The notes below the pieces were generated by a model that had not been told where the DNA came from, searched no databases, and saw only the letters and a program-made list of their open reading frames with translations. Positions 43,909-52,167 of a stretch of 64,000 bases of DNA are shown here, piece after piece. The stretch is from the NCBI GenBank assembly GCA_023100825.1, contig CP095846.1:186001-250000 (forward strand). Reading direction: 5' to 3'. Made by a program: the position numbers and the translations under genes. Numbering within the stretch: position 1 is the first letter of the stretch; the number at the start of each line of letters is the position of its first letter. The DNA is from Nocardioidaceae bacterium SCSIO 66511 (GTDB lineage Bacteria; Actinomycetota; Actinomycetes; Propionibacteriales; Nocardioidaceae).

Positions 43909-44855
43909 GACGCCGCCCCCTCCTTGGTACGCGGGTCGAGGGCTCGGTTCGCGAGGTCGGCGAGCAGATTCGCGACGACGAACAGCACGGCGATGGTGAC
44001 CACCCCGCCGCGGATGACGGGATAGTTCCGGTCGGTGATCGCGTTGTAGACGAGCGTGCCCAAGCCGTCGCGCGTGAAGATGACTTCGATGAAGATCGCG
44101 CTGCCGATCAGCTCGCCGAGGGCGATGCCGAGGAGCGCCACCACCGGCATCATCGCGTTGCGGAGTGCGAGTTGGTACAGCACACGGCGCCTCGGGATTC
44201 CGTACGCGCGCGCGGACCGGATGTAGTTGGTCGACAACACCTCGAGCATCGAGGAGCGCACAATTCGGGCCAGGTACCCCACCCATACCAGGGCCAGCGA
44301 CAGCACCGGGAGCACGAGGTGAGACAGGTAGTCGAGCGGGTCCGTCAAGTCGCCCGTACCGATGGCGGGAAACCACTCCAGCTGGACCGCGAACACCAGC
44401 AGGAGCAACAGACCGACGACGTACGCCGGGATCGAGAGGATGCCGACCGACGCCGTACCGACAATCCGGTCGAGCCATCCACCGGGGCGGTTGGCCGAGA
44501 CGACGCCGAGTAGAAGCGAGCCGACGATCGCCACGCACAACGAGCCCACCGCGAGCAACAGGGTATGCGGTAACGCCTTGCCGATAAGGGACATCACCGG
44601 CTCGCGGCTCACAAAATCACGGCCGAGGTCACCGTGAGCGGCGCCGACGATGAAGTCCCATATCTGCGCCGGTATCGACGAGTCCAGACCCATCTCCTCG
44701 CGCGCCCGAGCCGACAGCGCCGGCGGCGCCTTTGGCCCCAGCATGAGCCGAACCGGATCTCCCGGGAGGATGTGCACCAGTACGGAGACCGCGGCGAGGA
44801 GAAGGAGAACGACCACGGCGGCCGACAGGATCCTGCGAAGCGTGTACGAGAGCAT
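43905..44855 (-). CDS. Peptide-type ABC importer permease (OppB/DppB-like)
   Basis: 316 residues and six membrane helices. It begins [20 protein letters not shown] and has the family's VHILPGDPVRLMLG motif just after the first helix. The EAA-type loop is SARAYGIPRRRVLYQLALRNAMMPV, and the C-terminal region includes VEVIFTRDGLGTLVYNAITDRNYPV-like sequence. The ATG at 44855 shares one base with the stop of the binding-protein gene (TGATG). Confidence 0.93.
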   Translation of the reverse strand: MLSYTLRRILSAAVVVLLLLAAVSVLVHILPGDPVRLMLGPKAPPALSARAREEMGLDSSIPAQIWDFIVGAAHGDLGRDFVSREPVMSLIGKALPHTLLLAVGSLCVAIVGSLLLGVVSANRPGGWLDRIVGTASVGILSIPAYVVGLLLLLVFAVQLEWFPAIGTGDLTDPLDYLSHLVLPVLSLALVWVGYLARIVRSSMLEVLSTNYIRSARAYGIPRRRVLYQLALRNAMMPVVALLGIALGELIGSAIFIEVIFTRDGLGTLVYNAITDRNYPVIRGGVVTIAVLFVVANLLADLANRALDPRTKEGAAS

Positions 44856-46465
44856 CAGGCCTGTTTCCTGAAGTTCCACGGCAGCATGCGGCCGTCTTTG
44901 CCGATGCTCGGCGCGACCTCGGTGTTGCCGGCGTAGGTCGTCGTCTGCCAGGTCACCCACACGGTGTTGCAGGCATCGTCCCAGCGGCGCTGCATCTCCA
45001 CGTAGAGTCGATCACGTTCGTCCTCGTCCAACGTGCGGGTGGCACGGTCATTGAGGTGGTCGAACGTCTTGTCGCAGTAGCTTTGGTAGTTCCACTTGTC
45101 GATCTGGCTACACGTGAACCACACGGTGGAGTAGAACGGATCGGGCAGTCCGTTGAAGCCGGCGTAGAAGATCTCCCGCGCCGCCTGCACCCTGCCGCCG
45201 AGGGTGTAGAAGGTGCCGGGCTCCTGCATGGAGATCTCACTCGCGATTCCCGCTTCTCGCAGATTCGCCTGGACTACCTGCAGGACGACGTCCGACGCCT
45301 CCTGGTCGGTCGCGGCCGTCAGATTGAACGTCGTGTCGGTTGCACCCGCCTCGGCCATCAGCTCGCGCGCACGCTCAGGGTCAGGCTTTCGTACGGGGGC
45401 GTCCTCCCAGTAGCCGATTCCCATGGTGGGCGGGACGATCGCCGTCGCCCGGTCGTAGGCATTGTCGAAGGCTGCGGCGAGGATCGAGTCGACGTCGATG
45501 GCGGCGCGAACCGCCTCCCGCACGCGTTTGTCTTGCAGCTTCTCGTGTTTCTCGTTCATACCTATGAACGTGTAGTCGAACGACAGGTGTCGATCGACGG
45601 CGAACCCGTCGTCGCCGCGCAGACGGGGTGCGTCGATCGGCGCGATCGCTCCGTAGTCGAGCTCCCCGGTCGTCAACCCGATCGCGGCGGAGTTGTCGTT
45701 CAGGATTCCCCTGATCTCGATCTCATCCCAGATCACCGGGTGCGCGTACTCGGAGTTCGAACCCGAATAGCCGTCGAACTTGCGCAGTAACGCGTACTGC
45801 CGCGGTTCCCATTCGACAAACTCGTACGGGCCGGTTCCGATCGGACTGGTGGCGTAACGATCTCCGCGCTCGGTCGTCGCCCGCTTCGACAGCACGAATC
45901 CGGAGAACAGCGGCAGCGTCGTCCGGAACAGCGGCGCGAACGGCGCCTTCAGGCGAATCTCGCCCGTGTAGCGTCCGGTCACCCGGACCTGCTCAAGAGT
46001 CCCCCAGTCGAGGGCGTACGGCGAACTCAGATGGTGACCGTCGACACCGGCGATGCGTTCGAACGAAAATTTCACGTCCTCGGCCGTGACCTCGCCATAC
46101 CCTGCGTGGAACCGTACGCCCGGCCGGACACGGAACCGTATCCGCGTACCGTCCTCGTTGACGTCCATTTCCTCGGCAATCGTCGAGACGGAGTGCATCG
46201 TGCCGGGTGGATAACCCACCAGACCCTCGTACACGCAGACCATCAGCTCGTAGTCCGGCTGACCGACGGCGAACGCGGGATCGAGGTTCGACATCTCGCC
46301 GAGCTGGCGAAGCACGAGGCGCTTACCCAGGCCGTCCGAAGTCGACTCGACACCACATGCGCTCACGCCGGCGCCGAGTAGCACCCCGGCCGCCGCAGCG
46401 GCACGCAAGAACGTCCGACGGTCGACGGAGCCCGCGCGGGCTTCCAATCGCTGCGACCAAGCCAT
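44855..46465 (-). CDS. Peptide-type ABC importer substrate-binding lipoprotein (OppA/DppA-like)
   Basis: 536 residues, SBP family 5. The N-terminus joins a twin-arginine-like motif, VDRRTFLRAA, to a lipobox GAGVSACG with C37 lipidated, so it is probably exported by Tat and anchored outside. The domain shows SNLDPAFAVGQPDYELMVCVYEGLVGY, FHAGYGEVTAEDVKFSFERI and YATSPIGTGPYEFVEWE. Family members bind di- to oligopeptides, glutathione, nickel chelates or drugs; the ligand here is unknown. It is first in the operon, 33 bp from a TetR-type operator and divergent from the tetR gene. Confidence 0.92.
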   Translation of the reverse strand: MAWSQRLEARAGSVDRRTFLRAAAAAGVLLGAGVSACGVESTSDGLGKRLVLRQLGEMSNLDPAFAVGQPDYELMVCVYEGLVGYPPGTMHSVSTIAEEMDVNEDGTRIRFRVRPGVRFHAGYGEVTAEDVKFSFERIAGVDGHHLSSPYALDWGTLEQVRVTGRYTGEIRLKAPFAPLFRTTLPLFSGFVLSKRATTERGDRYATSPIGTGPYEFVEWEPRQYALLRKFDGYSGSNSEYAHPVIWDEIEIRGILNDNSAAIGLTTGELDYGAIAPIDAPRLRGDDGFAVDRHLSFDYTFIGMNEKHEKLQDKRVREAVRAAIDVDSILAAAFDNAYDRATAIVPPTMGIGYWEDAPVRKPDPERARELMAEAGATDTTFNLTAATDQEASDVVLQVVQANLREAGIASEISMQEPGTFYTLGGRVQAAREIFYAGFNGLPDPFYSTVWFTCSQIDKWNYQSYCDKTFDHLNDRATRTLDEDERDRLYVEMQRRWDDACNTVWVTWQTTTYAGNTEVAPSIGKDGRMLPWNFRKQA

Positions 46466-46498
46466 CGAACTCTCCAGCCATCTCTATCGGGCGCGTGC

Positions 46499-46527
46499 CC
46501 AATAGCGTATTGGACACTCATCCAATA
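46499..46527. promoter_or_regulatory. TetR-type operator: CCAATA palindrome plus a third half-site
   Basis: CCAATAGCGTATTGG (46499-46513) is a perfect 6-3-6 inverted repeat. A third CCAATA at 46522-46527 forms a second inverted pair with the TATTGG (8-bp spacer) and ends two bases before the tetR ATG. The block lies in the 64-bp gap between the divergent oppA-like and tetR genes, so bound repressor would cover both promoters and the tetR start. Confidence 0.8.
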
Positions 46528-46529
46528 GC

Positions 46530-47171
46530 ATGGTCGCCATGACGTCAAGCCCTCCACCGCAACGCACCCGTAAGCGTCCGGCCGAGCGCCGCGCCGAGAT
46601 CATCGACGCCGCCACACAGTTGGCGTTGACCGAAGGCCTTGAATGCATCACGCTTCGGCGCATCGCCGACATGCTCCAGATCCGGCCAGGCACGATCGGG
46701 CACTATTTCCCCGTCGCCGAAGACCTCGTCGCCGAGACCTTCGGCACCGTCGCAGAAGCCGAACTGTCGAGCCTCTTACCTCTAAACGAAGACGACACCC
46801 CAAAGCAGCAACTCGCGCGGTTCCTATCACTCGCGCTCTCCGCGAAGTTCCATGACGTCAACCGCCTCTGGCTCAACGCTCGCCACCTCGCGCGCTACCG
46901 ACCAACCCTTCGATCCCGCGTCATCGTCCAAGGCGACCACTGGCGCGACCGACTCGCCAAACTCATCCAATCCGGCGTCGACGCTGGCGACTTCGACACC
47001 GCCCAACCTGAAACCGTCGCGCTGAAAATCCTGGTCGCCGTCGATGGCCTGAGCGCCGACCTCAATGCCGACCCGAAGCTGCCACTCGAAGTCCTTCTAA
47101 TGGCAACCGACGTCGCCGAGAAGGAACTCGACCTGCCACACGGGTCGCTCCGCGATCCGGCAGTTCAATAG
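46530..47171 (+). CDS. TetR-family transcriptional regulator
   Basis: 213 residues. The N-terminal helix-turn-helix is RRAEIIDAATQLALTEGLECITLRRIADMLQIRPGTIGHYFP-like, with the typical Tyr-Phe at its end (about residues 19-60). The rest is the helical ligand domain, including a WLNARHLARYRPTLRSRV segment. ATG at 46530 or the in-frame ATG at 46539 may be used; the operator overlaps the first. It is divergent from the six-gene importer/hydrolase operon and is expected to repress it until a substrate-related ligand binds. Confidence 0.92.
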   Translation: MVAMTSSPPPQRTRKRPAERRAEIIDAATQLALTEGLECITLRRIADMLQIRPGTIGHYFPVAEDLVAETFGTVAEAELSSLLPLNEDDTPKQQLARFLSLALSAKFHDVNRLWLNARHLARYRPTLRSRVIVQGDHWRDRLAKLIQSGVDAGDFDTAQPETVALKILVAVDGLSADLNADPKLPLEVLLMATDVAEKELDLPHGSLRDPAVQ

Positions 47172-47240
47172 GTCTGGTCACCGATACATGTGCAGCACGG
47201 GACCGATGTTTCGGATTCATGCCCCAAACGCTTGAAGACA

Positions 47241-47276
47241 TGTGCGCCAGGGCAGTTGGACCTGCCCTGGCGCACA
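47241..47276. terminator. Strong hairpin between convergent genes
   Basis: A perfect 14-bp stem, TGTGCGCCAGGGCA (47241-47254) against its complement at 47263-47276, with an 8-base loop. It lies between the tetR stop (47171) and the stop of the binding-protein gene (47307). There is no T-run, as is usual in high-GC bacteria. It can act for both strands. Confidence 0.85.
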
Positions 47277-47306
47277 CGCAGTCGTTTAGCGTTCTTGCGT
47301 CCGGCG

Positions 47307-48287
47307 TCAGCCGATGAAGTCGTGCTCCTGCAGCCATTCCTCGGCTGCGTCCTCGGGCTGGAGGCCGTCGATGTCGACCTTCGCGTTGAGCTTCTGGATC
47401 GCTTCCTCGTCGAGCGCGGCGGCGATCGGGTTCAGTACCTTGGCGATGTCGGGGTTGTCGGCGAGGACGTCCTTGTTCACGTTCGGTGCGGGGTTGTAGA
47501 TCGGGAAGAAGCTCTTGTCGTCCTCGAGCACGGTGAGGTCGAGGGCGGGGATGCGGCCGTCGACCGACGTCATGTCGCCGAAGTTGCAGGGGTTGCCCTC
47601 GGAGACTGCCTTCGGAATGGTGCCCATGGCGATGGTCTTGACTGCGCTGGAGGGCAGCTCGAACCCGTACTTCTTCTCCAGGCCGGGCAGGCCGTCGTTG
47701 CGGGCCTCGAACTCCGAGTTCACACACATGGAGGCGTCATCGGGGTTGGACTTGGCGAGTTCCGCGTAGTCGCTGAGGCTCTTGACGCCGAGCTCGTCGG
47801 CCTTGTCGCTGGCGACGGCGATCGCGTACGTGCTGTTGTACTGCGCCGGATCGAGCCACTCGATGCCGTTCTTCTTCAGGTCTTCCTCGGCGACGGCGTC
47901 GTACTGCTTCTGCGCATCGGGGATCGGATCGGTGTGCTTGAGGTAGCTGATCCAGGTGGTGCCGGTGTACTCCCAGTACATGTCGATGTCGCCGGACTTC
48001 AACGAAGCCTGGGTTGTGTTGCTGCCGGCCAGCCCGCACTTGCGGTTGACGTCGGCGCCGGCGGACTCGAGAGACTGCGCGGTGATCTCGCACAAGATGA
48101 GCTGCTCGGTGAACTCCTTGCCGCCGACGGTCAGGCTGGCGCCGTCGAGGTCTGCGTCTTCAGCGAGGTCGCCCGACTTGGCCTTGGGTTCGTCGTCGAG
48201 TCCACAACCGGTCAGAACGAGGCCGATTGCGGCCAGTGCGGCCAACGAACGCATCCGCAGCTTAGGGAGGTTGGTTGAGGACTTCAT
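47307..48287 (-). CDS. Quaternary-amine-type ABC importer substrate-binding lipoprotein (OpuAC/OsmF-like)
   Basis: 326 residues. A lipoprotein signal ends GLVLTGCG with C28. The mature domain begins LTVGGKEFTEQLILCEITAQ and has SNTTQASLKSGDIDMYWEYTGTTW, typical of glycine-betaine/choline/carnitine binding proteins of the OpuCC/OsmF type. Four Cys remain in the mature part (LCEI, RKCG, SMCV, NPCN), enough for two disulfides. ATG at 48287 has AAAGGAAA eight bases upstream; an ATG at 48314 lacks a ribosome binding site. It is the last gene of the importer operon. The true ligand is unknown. Confidence 0.9.
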   Translation of the reverse strand: MKSSTNLPKLRMRSLAALAAIGLVLTGCGLDDEPKAKSGDLAEDADLDGASLTVGGKEFTEQLILCEITAQSLESAGADVNRKCGLAGSNTTQASLKSGDIDMYWEYTGTTWISYLKHTDPIPDAQKQYDAVAEEDLKKNGIEWLDPAQYNSTYAIAVASDKADELGVKSLSDYAELAKSNPDDASMCVNSEFEARNDGLPGLEKKYGFELPSSAVKTIAMGTIPKAVSEGNPCNFGDMTSVDGRIPALDLTVLEDDKSFFPIYNPAPNVNKDVLADNPDIAKVLNPIAAALDEEAIQKLNAKVDIDGLQPEDAAEEWLQEHDFIG

Positions 48288-48314
48288 GGTTGCGATTTCC
48301 TTTCGGATCTTCAT

Positions 48315-49109
48315 TCAGAGGCCGTGTGGCCGCAGTACGCGTTCGGCGATGCCGGCAAGCCAGTCGATAGCGAGTGCGAGGCAGGCGGTGAGTACGCCGC
48401 CGGTGATCAGGATCGGATCGCGCTGCAAGGTGATGCCCTTGTCGATCAGATCGCCGAGCCCGCCGGCGTTGGTGTACGTGGCAAGCGCCGCGCTGCCGAC
48501 ATTGAGGATCAGCGCTACGCGAATGCCGGCAAGGATCACTGGTACGGCGAGCGGAAGCTCCACCTGGAACAGTACGGCCGTCTTGGACAGGCCCATCCCG
48601 CGGGCAGCATCGACGTACGACGGATCGACCCGGTCGATACCGACGATCGTGTTGCGCAGCACCGCGAGGAACGAGACCAGGACAAGGGCGATGACGGCGT
48701 ACTTGAAGCCGACCGAGAACCAGATCGCAAACAGCGTGAGCACGCCGATCGACGGAATGGCCTGACCGAAGTTGGCGATCGGGAGCACGACGGCCGACGC
48801 ACGACGGATGCCGGGCCGGGTGAGGAGTACGCCGATCGGGATTGCGAGCACGACCACGATGGCGCTCGAGACCGCGACCAGCTCGAGGTGTTCGCCGACC
48901 AACGTGACGATCTTCTCTCGAGTCAGCTCGCGTGCCTCGATGTCATCGAGCGTGAGGCCCTGGATGTACACGTACAACGCGATCAGGGCCACGATCAACA
49001 CGACCGGGATGAACCCGATATCGAAGTAGAACGCAAATCCCTTGCGTGGCTGGCTCTCTGCGGTCTCGATGTCCGTGTTGGAATCGAGAGTGCGCGTCAA
49101 CTCACTCAT
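48315..49109 (-). CDS. Quaternary-amine-type ABC importer permease 1
   Basis: 264 residues. About six membrane helices, with the OpuCB/OpuCD-like segments LTRPGIRRASAVVLPIANFGQAIPSIGVLTL and LPLAVPVILAGIRVALILNVGSAALATY, and the ATPase-contact loop VDAARGMGLSKTAVLFQVELP. Glycine-rich AGGLGDLIDKGITLQ follows. ATG at 49109 starts MSELTRTL and overlaps the ATPase stop by 4 bp. It pairs with permease 2 at 50095-50739 as a heterodimer. Confidence 0.92.
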   Translation of the reverse strand: MSELTRTLDSNTDIETAESQPRKGFAFYFDIGFIPVVLIVALIALYVYIQGLTLDDIEARELTREKIVTLVGEHLELVAVSSAIVVVLAIPIGVLLTRPGIRRASAVVLPIANFGQAIPSIGVLTLFAIWFSVGFKYAVIALVLVSFLAVLRNTIVGIDRVDPSYVDAARGMGLSKTAVLFQVELPLAVPVILAGIRVALILNVGSAALATYTNAGGLGDLIDKGITLQRDPILITGGVLTACLALAIDWLAGIAERVLRPHGL

Positions 49110-50098
49110 GTCGAACCACCGCCGGCACCCGTACGGTCGAGCACCGTGCGCCAAGCCAGCTCGCCGACGACGCCGTTGTCATCCACAACGACAGCGACAT
49201 CGTCGTGCGCCTGCAGCATTGCATCAAGTGCCGCGTGCAGACTCTGGTCGCGTCGCACAACGGCTGCTTTGCCCTGTTGATGCCGTGCTGTCAGTTCCGC
49301 ACTCACCTCGCGCAGCGGCATCGAGCCGGCGGTTTCCAACCGCAGCAGGCGTACGGCCGCCCCGGCTCCGATGAAGGAGGCGACGAAGTCGTCGGCGGGG
49401 TTCGCGAGGATGTTCGCGGGAGTGTCGTACTGAGCGATGCGCCCGCCCTCGGCGAGGATCGCGATGCGGTCGCCGAGCTTGACCGCCTCCTGAATGTCGT
49501 GGGTGACGAACACGACGGTCTTCTGGATCTGCTGCTGCAAGGCGATGAACTCGTCCTGTAGGCGATCTCGAACGATCGGGTCGATCGCACCGAACGGCTC
49601 GTCCATCAGCATCACCGGCGGGTCGGCGGCAAGCGCCCGAGCGACGCCGACGCGTTGCTGCTGCCCGCCAGACAGCTGCTTCGGATAGCGGTTGCGGTAC
49701 TGGGAGGGGTCGAGCCCGACGAGGTCGAGTAGCTCGTCGACCCGCTCCCGGGTGCGCGGTTTGTCCCAGCCCAAGGTACGAGGGACCAGGCCGACGTTCG
49801 ACGCAACGCTCAGATGCGGCAGCAGGCCGACCTGCTGGATGACGTAGCCGATACGCCGACGCAGCTCGTCGGCATTCACGTGGGTGACGTTCTCGCCGTC
49901 GAGGTAGATCTCGCCGCTGGTGGGCTCGATCATCCGGTTGATCATGCGCATCGTGGTCGTCTTGCCACAGCCGGAGGGCCCCACGAGTACGACGATCTCG
50001 CCGGTGCGGATGTCGAGCGAAAGCTCGTCAACGGCGGGTTTGCCGACCCCGGGGTAGGTCTTCGTCACCCGGTCGAGTTGGATCATGGTGTCGGTCAT
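49106..50098 (-). CDS. Quaternary-amine-type ABC importer ATPase with CBS domain (OpuCA/ProV-like)
   Basis: 330 residues. Motifs are Walker A GPSGCGKTTTMRMI, the Q-loop IGYVIQQVGLLPH, signature QLSGGQQQRVGVARAL, Walker B VMLMDEPFGAIDP and H-loop FVTHDIQEAVKLGD. A C-terminal CBS-like unit (VVRRDQSLHAALDAML, DVAVVVDDNGVVG) is where related transporters sense ionic strength or c-di-AMP, so osmotic gating is possible. ATG at 50098 overlaps permease 2 by 4 bp. Confidence 0.94.
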   Translation of the reverse strand: MTDTMIQLDRVTKTYPGVGKPAVDELSLDIRTGEIVVLVGPSGCGKTTTMRMINRMIEPTSGEIYLDGENVTHVNADELRRRIGYVIQQVGLLPHLSVASNVGLVPRTLGWDKPRTRERVDELLDLVGLDPSQYRNRYPKQLSGGQQQRVGVARALAADPPVMLMDEPFGAIDPIVRDRLQDEFIALQQQIQKTVVFVTHDIQEAVKLGDRIAILAEGGRIAQYDTPANILANPADDFVASFIGAGAAVRLLRLETAGSMPLREVSAELTARHQQGKAAVVRRDQSLHAALDAMLQAHDDVAVVVDDNGVVGELAWRTVLDRTGAGGGST

Positions 50099-50739
50099 CG
50101 GATGCCTCGCGGAGTGGTGAATCGAGCAATCAGGATGAACAGCAGGTCGAGTACGAGCGCGACGACCATGACGCCGACGACGCCGGTCAGTGCGGCGTTC
50201 AGCGAGTTCGCGCCGCCGATACGTGCCAGACCCTCGAAGATCAGGTTGCCCAGGCCGGGCCCGTTGACGGCGGCGGCGATCGCGGCGATGGCCACGCACA
50301 GGATCGTTGCGACCCGGATGCCGTTCAGTAGCACCGGCCACGCCATCGGCACGCGTACGACCAACATGCGTCGCCCGGTCGAAAGGCCCATGCCTTTGGC
50401 GGCCTCCTCTACCTCGGCCGGCACCGCCTCGAGACCCGTCACGACATTACGGAGGATGGGGTAGATCGCGTAGAGCGTGAGCGCGACGATCGACGGAAGC
50501 GCGCCCAACCCGAACGGTTTGATGAACAGGCCGAGCAGTGCGAATGACGGAATGGTCAGCATCGTGGCCGTCACGGTGAGCACTATCTGCCGCGGGATGG
50601 GTCGGCCCTGCACCAGCAGCCCGAGAACGATCGAGATCAGTGCCGCGATGCCGACGGAGATGAGCACGACCTGGATGTGCTGGAGCGTGTAGAGGACGAT
50701 GTCGGCCCAGCGGTAGTCGAGATACTCCTGGAGCGTCAC
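50095..50739 (-). CDS. Quaternary-amine-type ABC importer permease 2
   Basis: 214 residues and five to six membrane helices. It contains ATMLTIPSFALLGLFIKPFGLG, IYPILRNVVTGLEAVPAEVEEAAKGMGLSTGRRML (ATPase-contact loop, about residues 93-128) and AIAAAVNGPGLGNLIFEGL, matching OpuCB/YehW-type permeases. It overlaps the amidohydrolase gene by 4 bp at its start and the ATPase gene by 4 bp at its end. Confidence 0.92.
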   Translation of the reverse strand: MTLQEYLDYRWADIVLYTLQHIQVVLISVGIAALISIVLGLLVQGRPIPRQIVLTVTATMLTIPSFALLGLFIKPFGLGALPSIVALTLYAIYPILRNVVTGLEAVPAEVEEAAKGMGLSTGRRMLVVRVPMAWPVLLNGIRVATILCVAIAAIAAAVNGPGLGNLIFEGLARIGGANSLNAALTGVVGVMVVALVLDLLFILIARFTTPRGIR

Positions 50740-52082
50740 GACGTACGCCCGAGATCTTCGAGCGAGACCTCCGTCGCCGTGCCGGCGACCGGCCTGCCCT
50801 CTTGGAGTACGAGCCAGAAGCGGTCACGGTCGCCGAGAAGCTCCGGCTCCTGCAGCGGATCACCGTCAACGACTGCGATATCGGCGATCTTGCCGGGTTT
50901 GATGCTGCCGAGGTCGGATAGCCCCAATGCGTGCGCGGCTGCGGATGTCGACGCGACCAACGTGTCGTGAGCCGGCAGCCCGTGATGGATCATCCGCTGG
51001 ATCTCGATCCAGGCTCCTCCGCGGCGCAGCTCGAGGTCGTCGCCGCCGAGAATGATCGGAACACCGGCTGCGTACGCTGCCTGCAGAGTCTTCTCTGCGG
51101 AGGCGATGTTGACCTCGGCGACCCGGTCGAGCTCACGTGTCGAGAACTGCTCGGTCGGGCCGTCGGTACCGACCTGTAGGTCGCGGCCGGCGAACACGTA
51201 CTGACTGGAGAACGTGGGTACGAGCGCGATGTCGAGCTCTGCCATTCGCTCCAACAGATCGGGGCGTTGGTAGAGGTAGAAGCCGTGTTCGATCGTGCGC
51301 ATACGCAGGTCGATCGCGATCTCGCAGCCTGCTAGCCCTTCGGCGTGCGCGACGACCGCGTAGCCCATCCGGTTCGCTTCCTCGACAGCGGTTTCGAGCT
51401 CGCCTCGGGTGAGCTGCTCGGCCATGCCGTGTGCGGAATCGTGCTTATCGCGGTTGACCCCCGCCTCGAGCTCGACCGAGCGTGCGCCGGTCGCCATCAC
51501 CTTGATGAAGTCGGCCCCGCGCCGGATCTGCTCACGCACACCCTTGCGTACCTCGTCGTTGCCGTCGGTTGCGCGATACATTCCGTCGAAGATGACGTCA
51601 CCGGGTGCGGTGCTCGAGATGATCAGGCCGCAGGTGAGGATGCGGGAGCCGCGGTACGCCCCGTAGCGCATCGCCTGCCGGTTCTCCATGACCTGATCGC
51701 CGTACGTACCCATGTCGCGCACGGTCGTGACGCCGTACGTCAAGAACTCGCGAAGTTTCGCGCCGAGTGCATGGCCGAGCGTGCCGGGGAGCACGGGCTG
51801 GACGCCGAAGCCGAGGTCGGGCACGGCTCCGATCGCGTGCAAGTGGCCGTTGATCAGGCCCGGCATGAGGGTTCGGCCGCCGAGATCGATGGTGGTGACA
51901 CCTTCGGGGGCGCCGTCACCGCTTGCGCCGACGCGGGTGATCCGACCGTCTTCGATGAGGATGCCAGCTCGGTCCCGCACCGGCGTAGAGGTGCCGTCGA
52001 ACAGTCGCGCATTCGTCAGCCAGACCGGCCGCTCGGGGCGGTCGTGGTGGGAGAACAGCAGCGCAGGGAGCTGGACTTCCAT
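50736..52082 (-). CDS. Amidohydrolase-superfamily enzyme (imidazolonepropionase/prolidase-like)
   Basis: 448 residues. The metal-dependent TIM-barrel amidohydrolase pattern is complete: LMPGLINGHLHAIG (first His pair), the Lys in RGADFIKVMATGA, His in AVVAHAEGLAG and TIEHGFYLYQ, and Asp in IILGGDDLELRR. The closing IKPGKIADIAVVDGDPL is also typical. Relatives hydrolyse imidazolone propionate or Xaa-Pro and Xaa-Arg dipeptides. No signal peptide. It is the first gene of the quaternary-amine importer operon, so it may hydrolyse the imported molecule, perhaps an amide or betaine conjugate. The substrate is inference. Confidence 0.87.
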   Translation of the reverse strand: MEVQLPALLFSHHDRPERPVWLTNARLFDGTSTPVRDRAGILIEDGRITRVGASGDGAPEGVTTIDLGGRTLMPGLINGHLHAIGAVPDLGFGVQPVLPGTLGHALGAKLREFLTYGVTTVRDMGTYGDQVMENRQAMRYGAYRGSRILTCGLIISSTAPGDVIFDGMYRATDGNDEVRKGVREQIRRGADFIKVMATGARSVELEAGVNRDKHDSAHGMAEQLTRGELETAVEEANRMGYAVVAHAEGLAGCEIAIDLRMRTIEHGFYLYQRPDLLERMAELDIALVPTFSSQYVFAGRDLQVGTDGPTEQFSTRELDRVAEVNIASAEKTLQAAYAAGVPIILGGDDLELRRGGAWIEIQRMIHHGLPAHDTLVASTSAAAHALGLSDLGSIKPGKIADIAVVDGDPLQEPELLGDRDRFWLVLQEGRPVAGTATEVSLEDLGRTS

Positions 52083-52118
52083 TGATCTCCTCTCGATCCC
52101 AGTCGCAACGTCGCCCGT

Positions 52119-52152
52119 ACACTATCAGCCCATCGGTATACATCCATAGTGT
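52119..52152. promoter_or_regulatory. Inverted repeat with GTATAC core, probable GntR operator
   Basis: Within the 85-bp gap between the divergent amidohydrolase and CocE-like genes, ACACTAT (52119-52125) and ATAGTGT (52146-52152) are perfect inverted arms 20 bp apart. Between them lies CGGTATACAT, whose GGTATAC resembles FadR-subfamily GntR sites. The GntR gene two places downstream (53820) is the natural candidate regulator. Confidence 0.55.
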
Positions 52153-52167
52153 TGGTATTCTTCTCAG

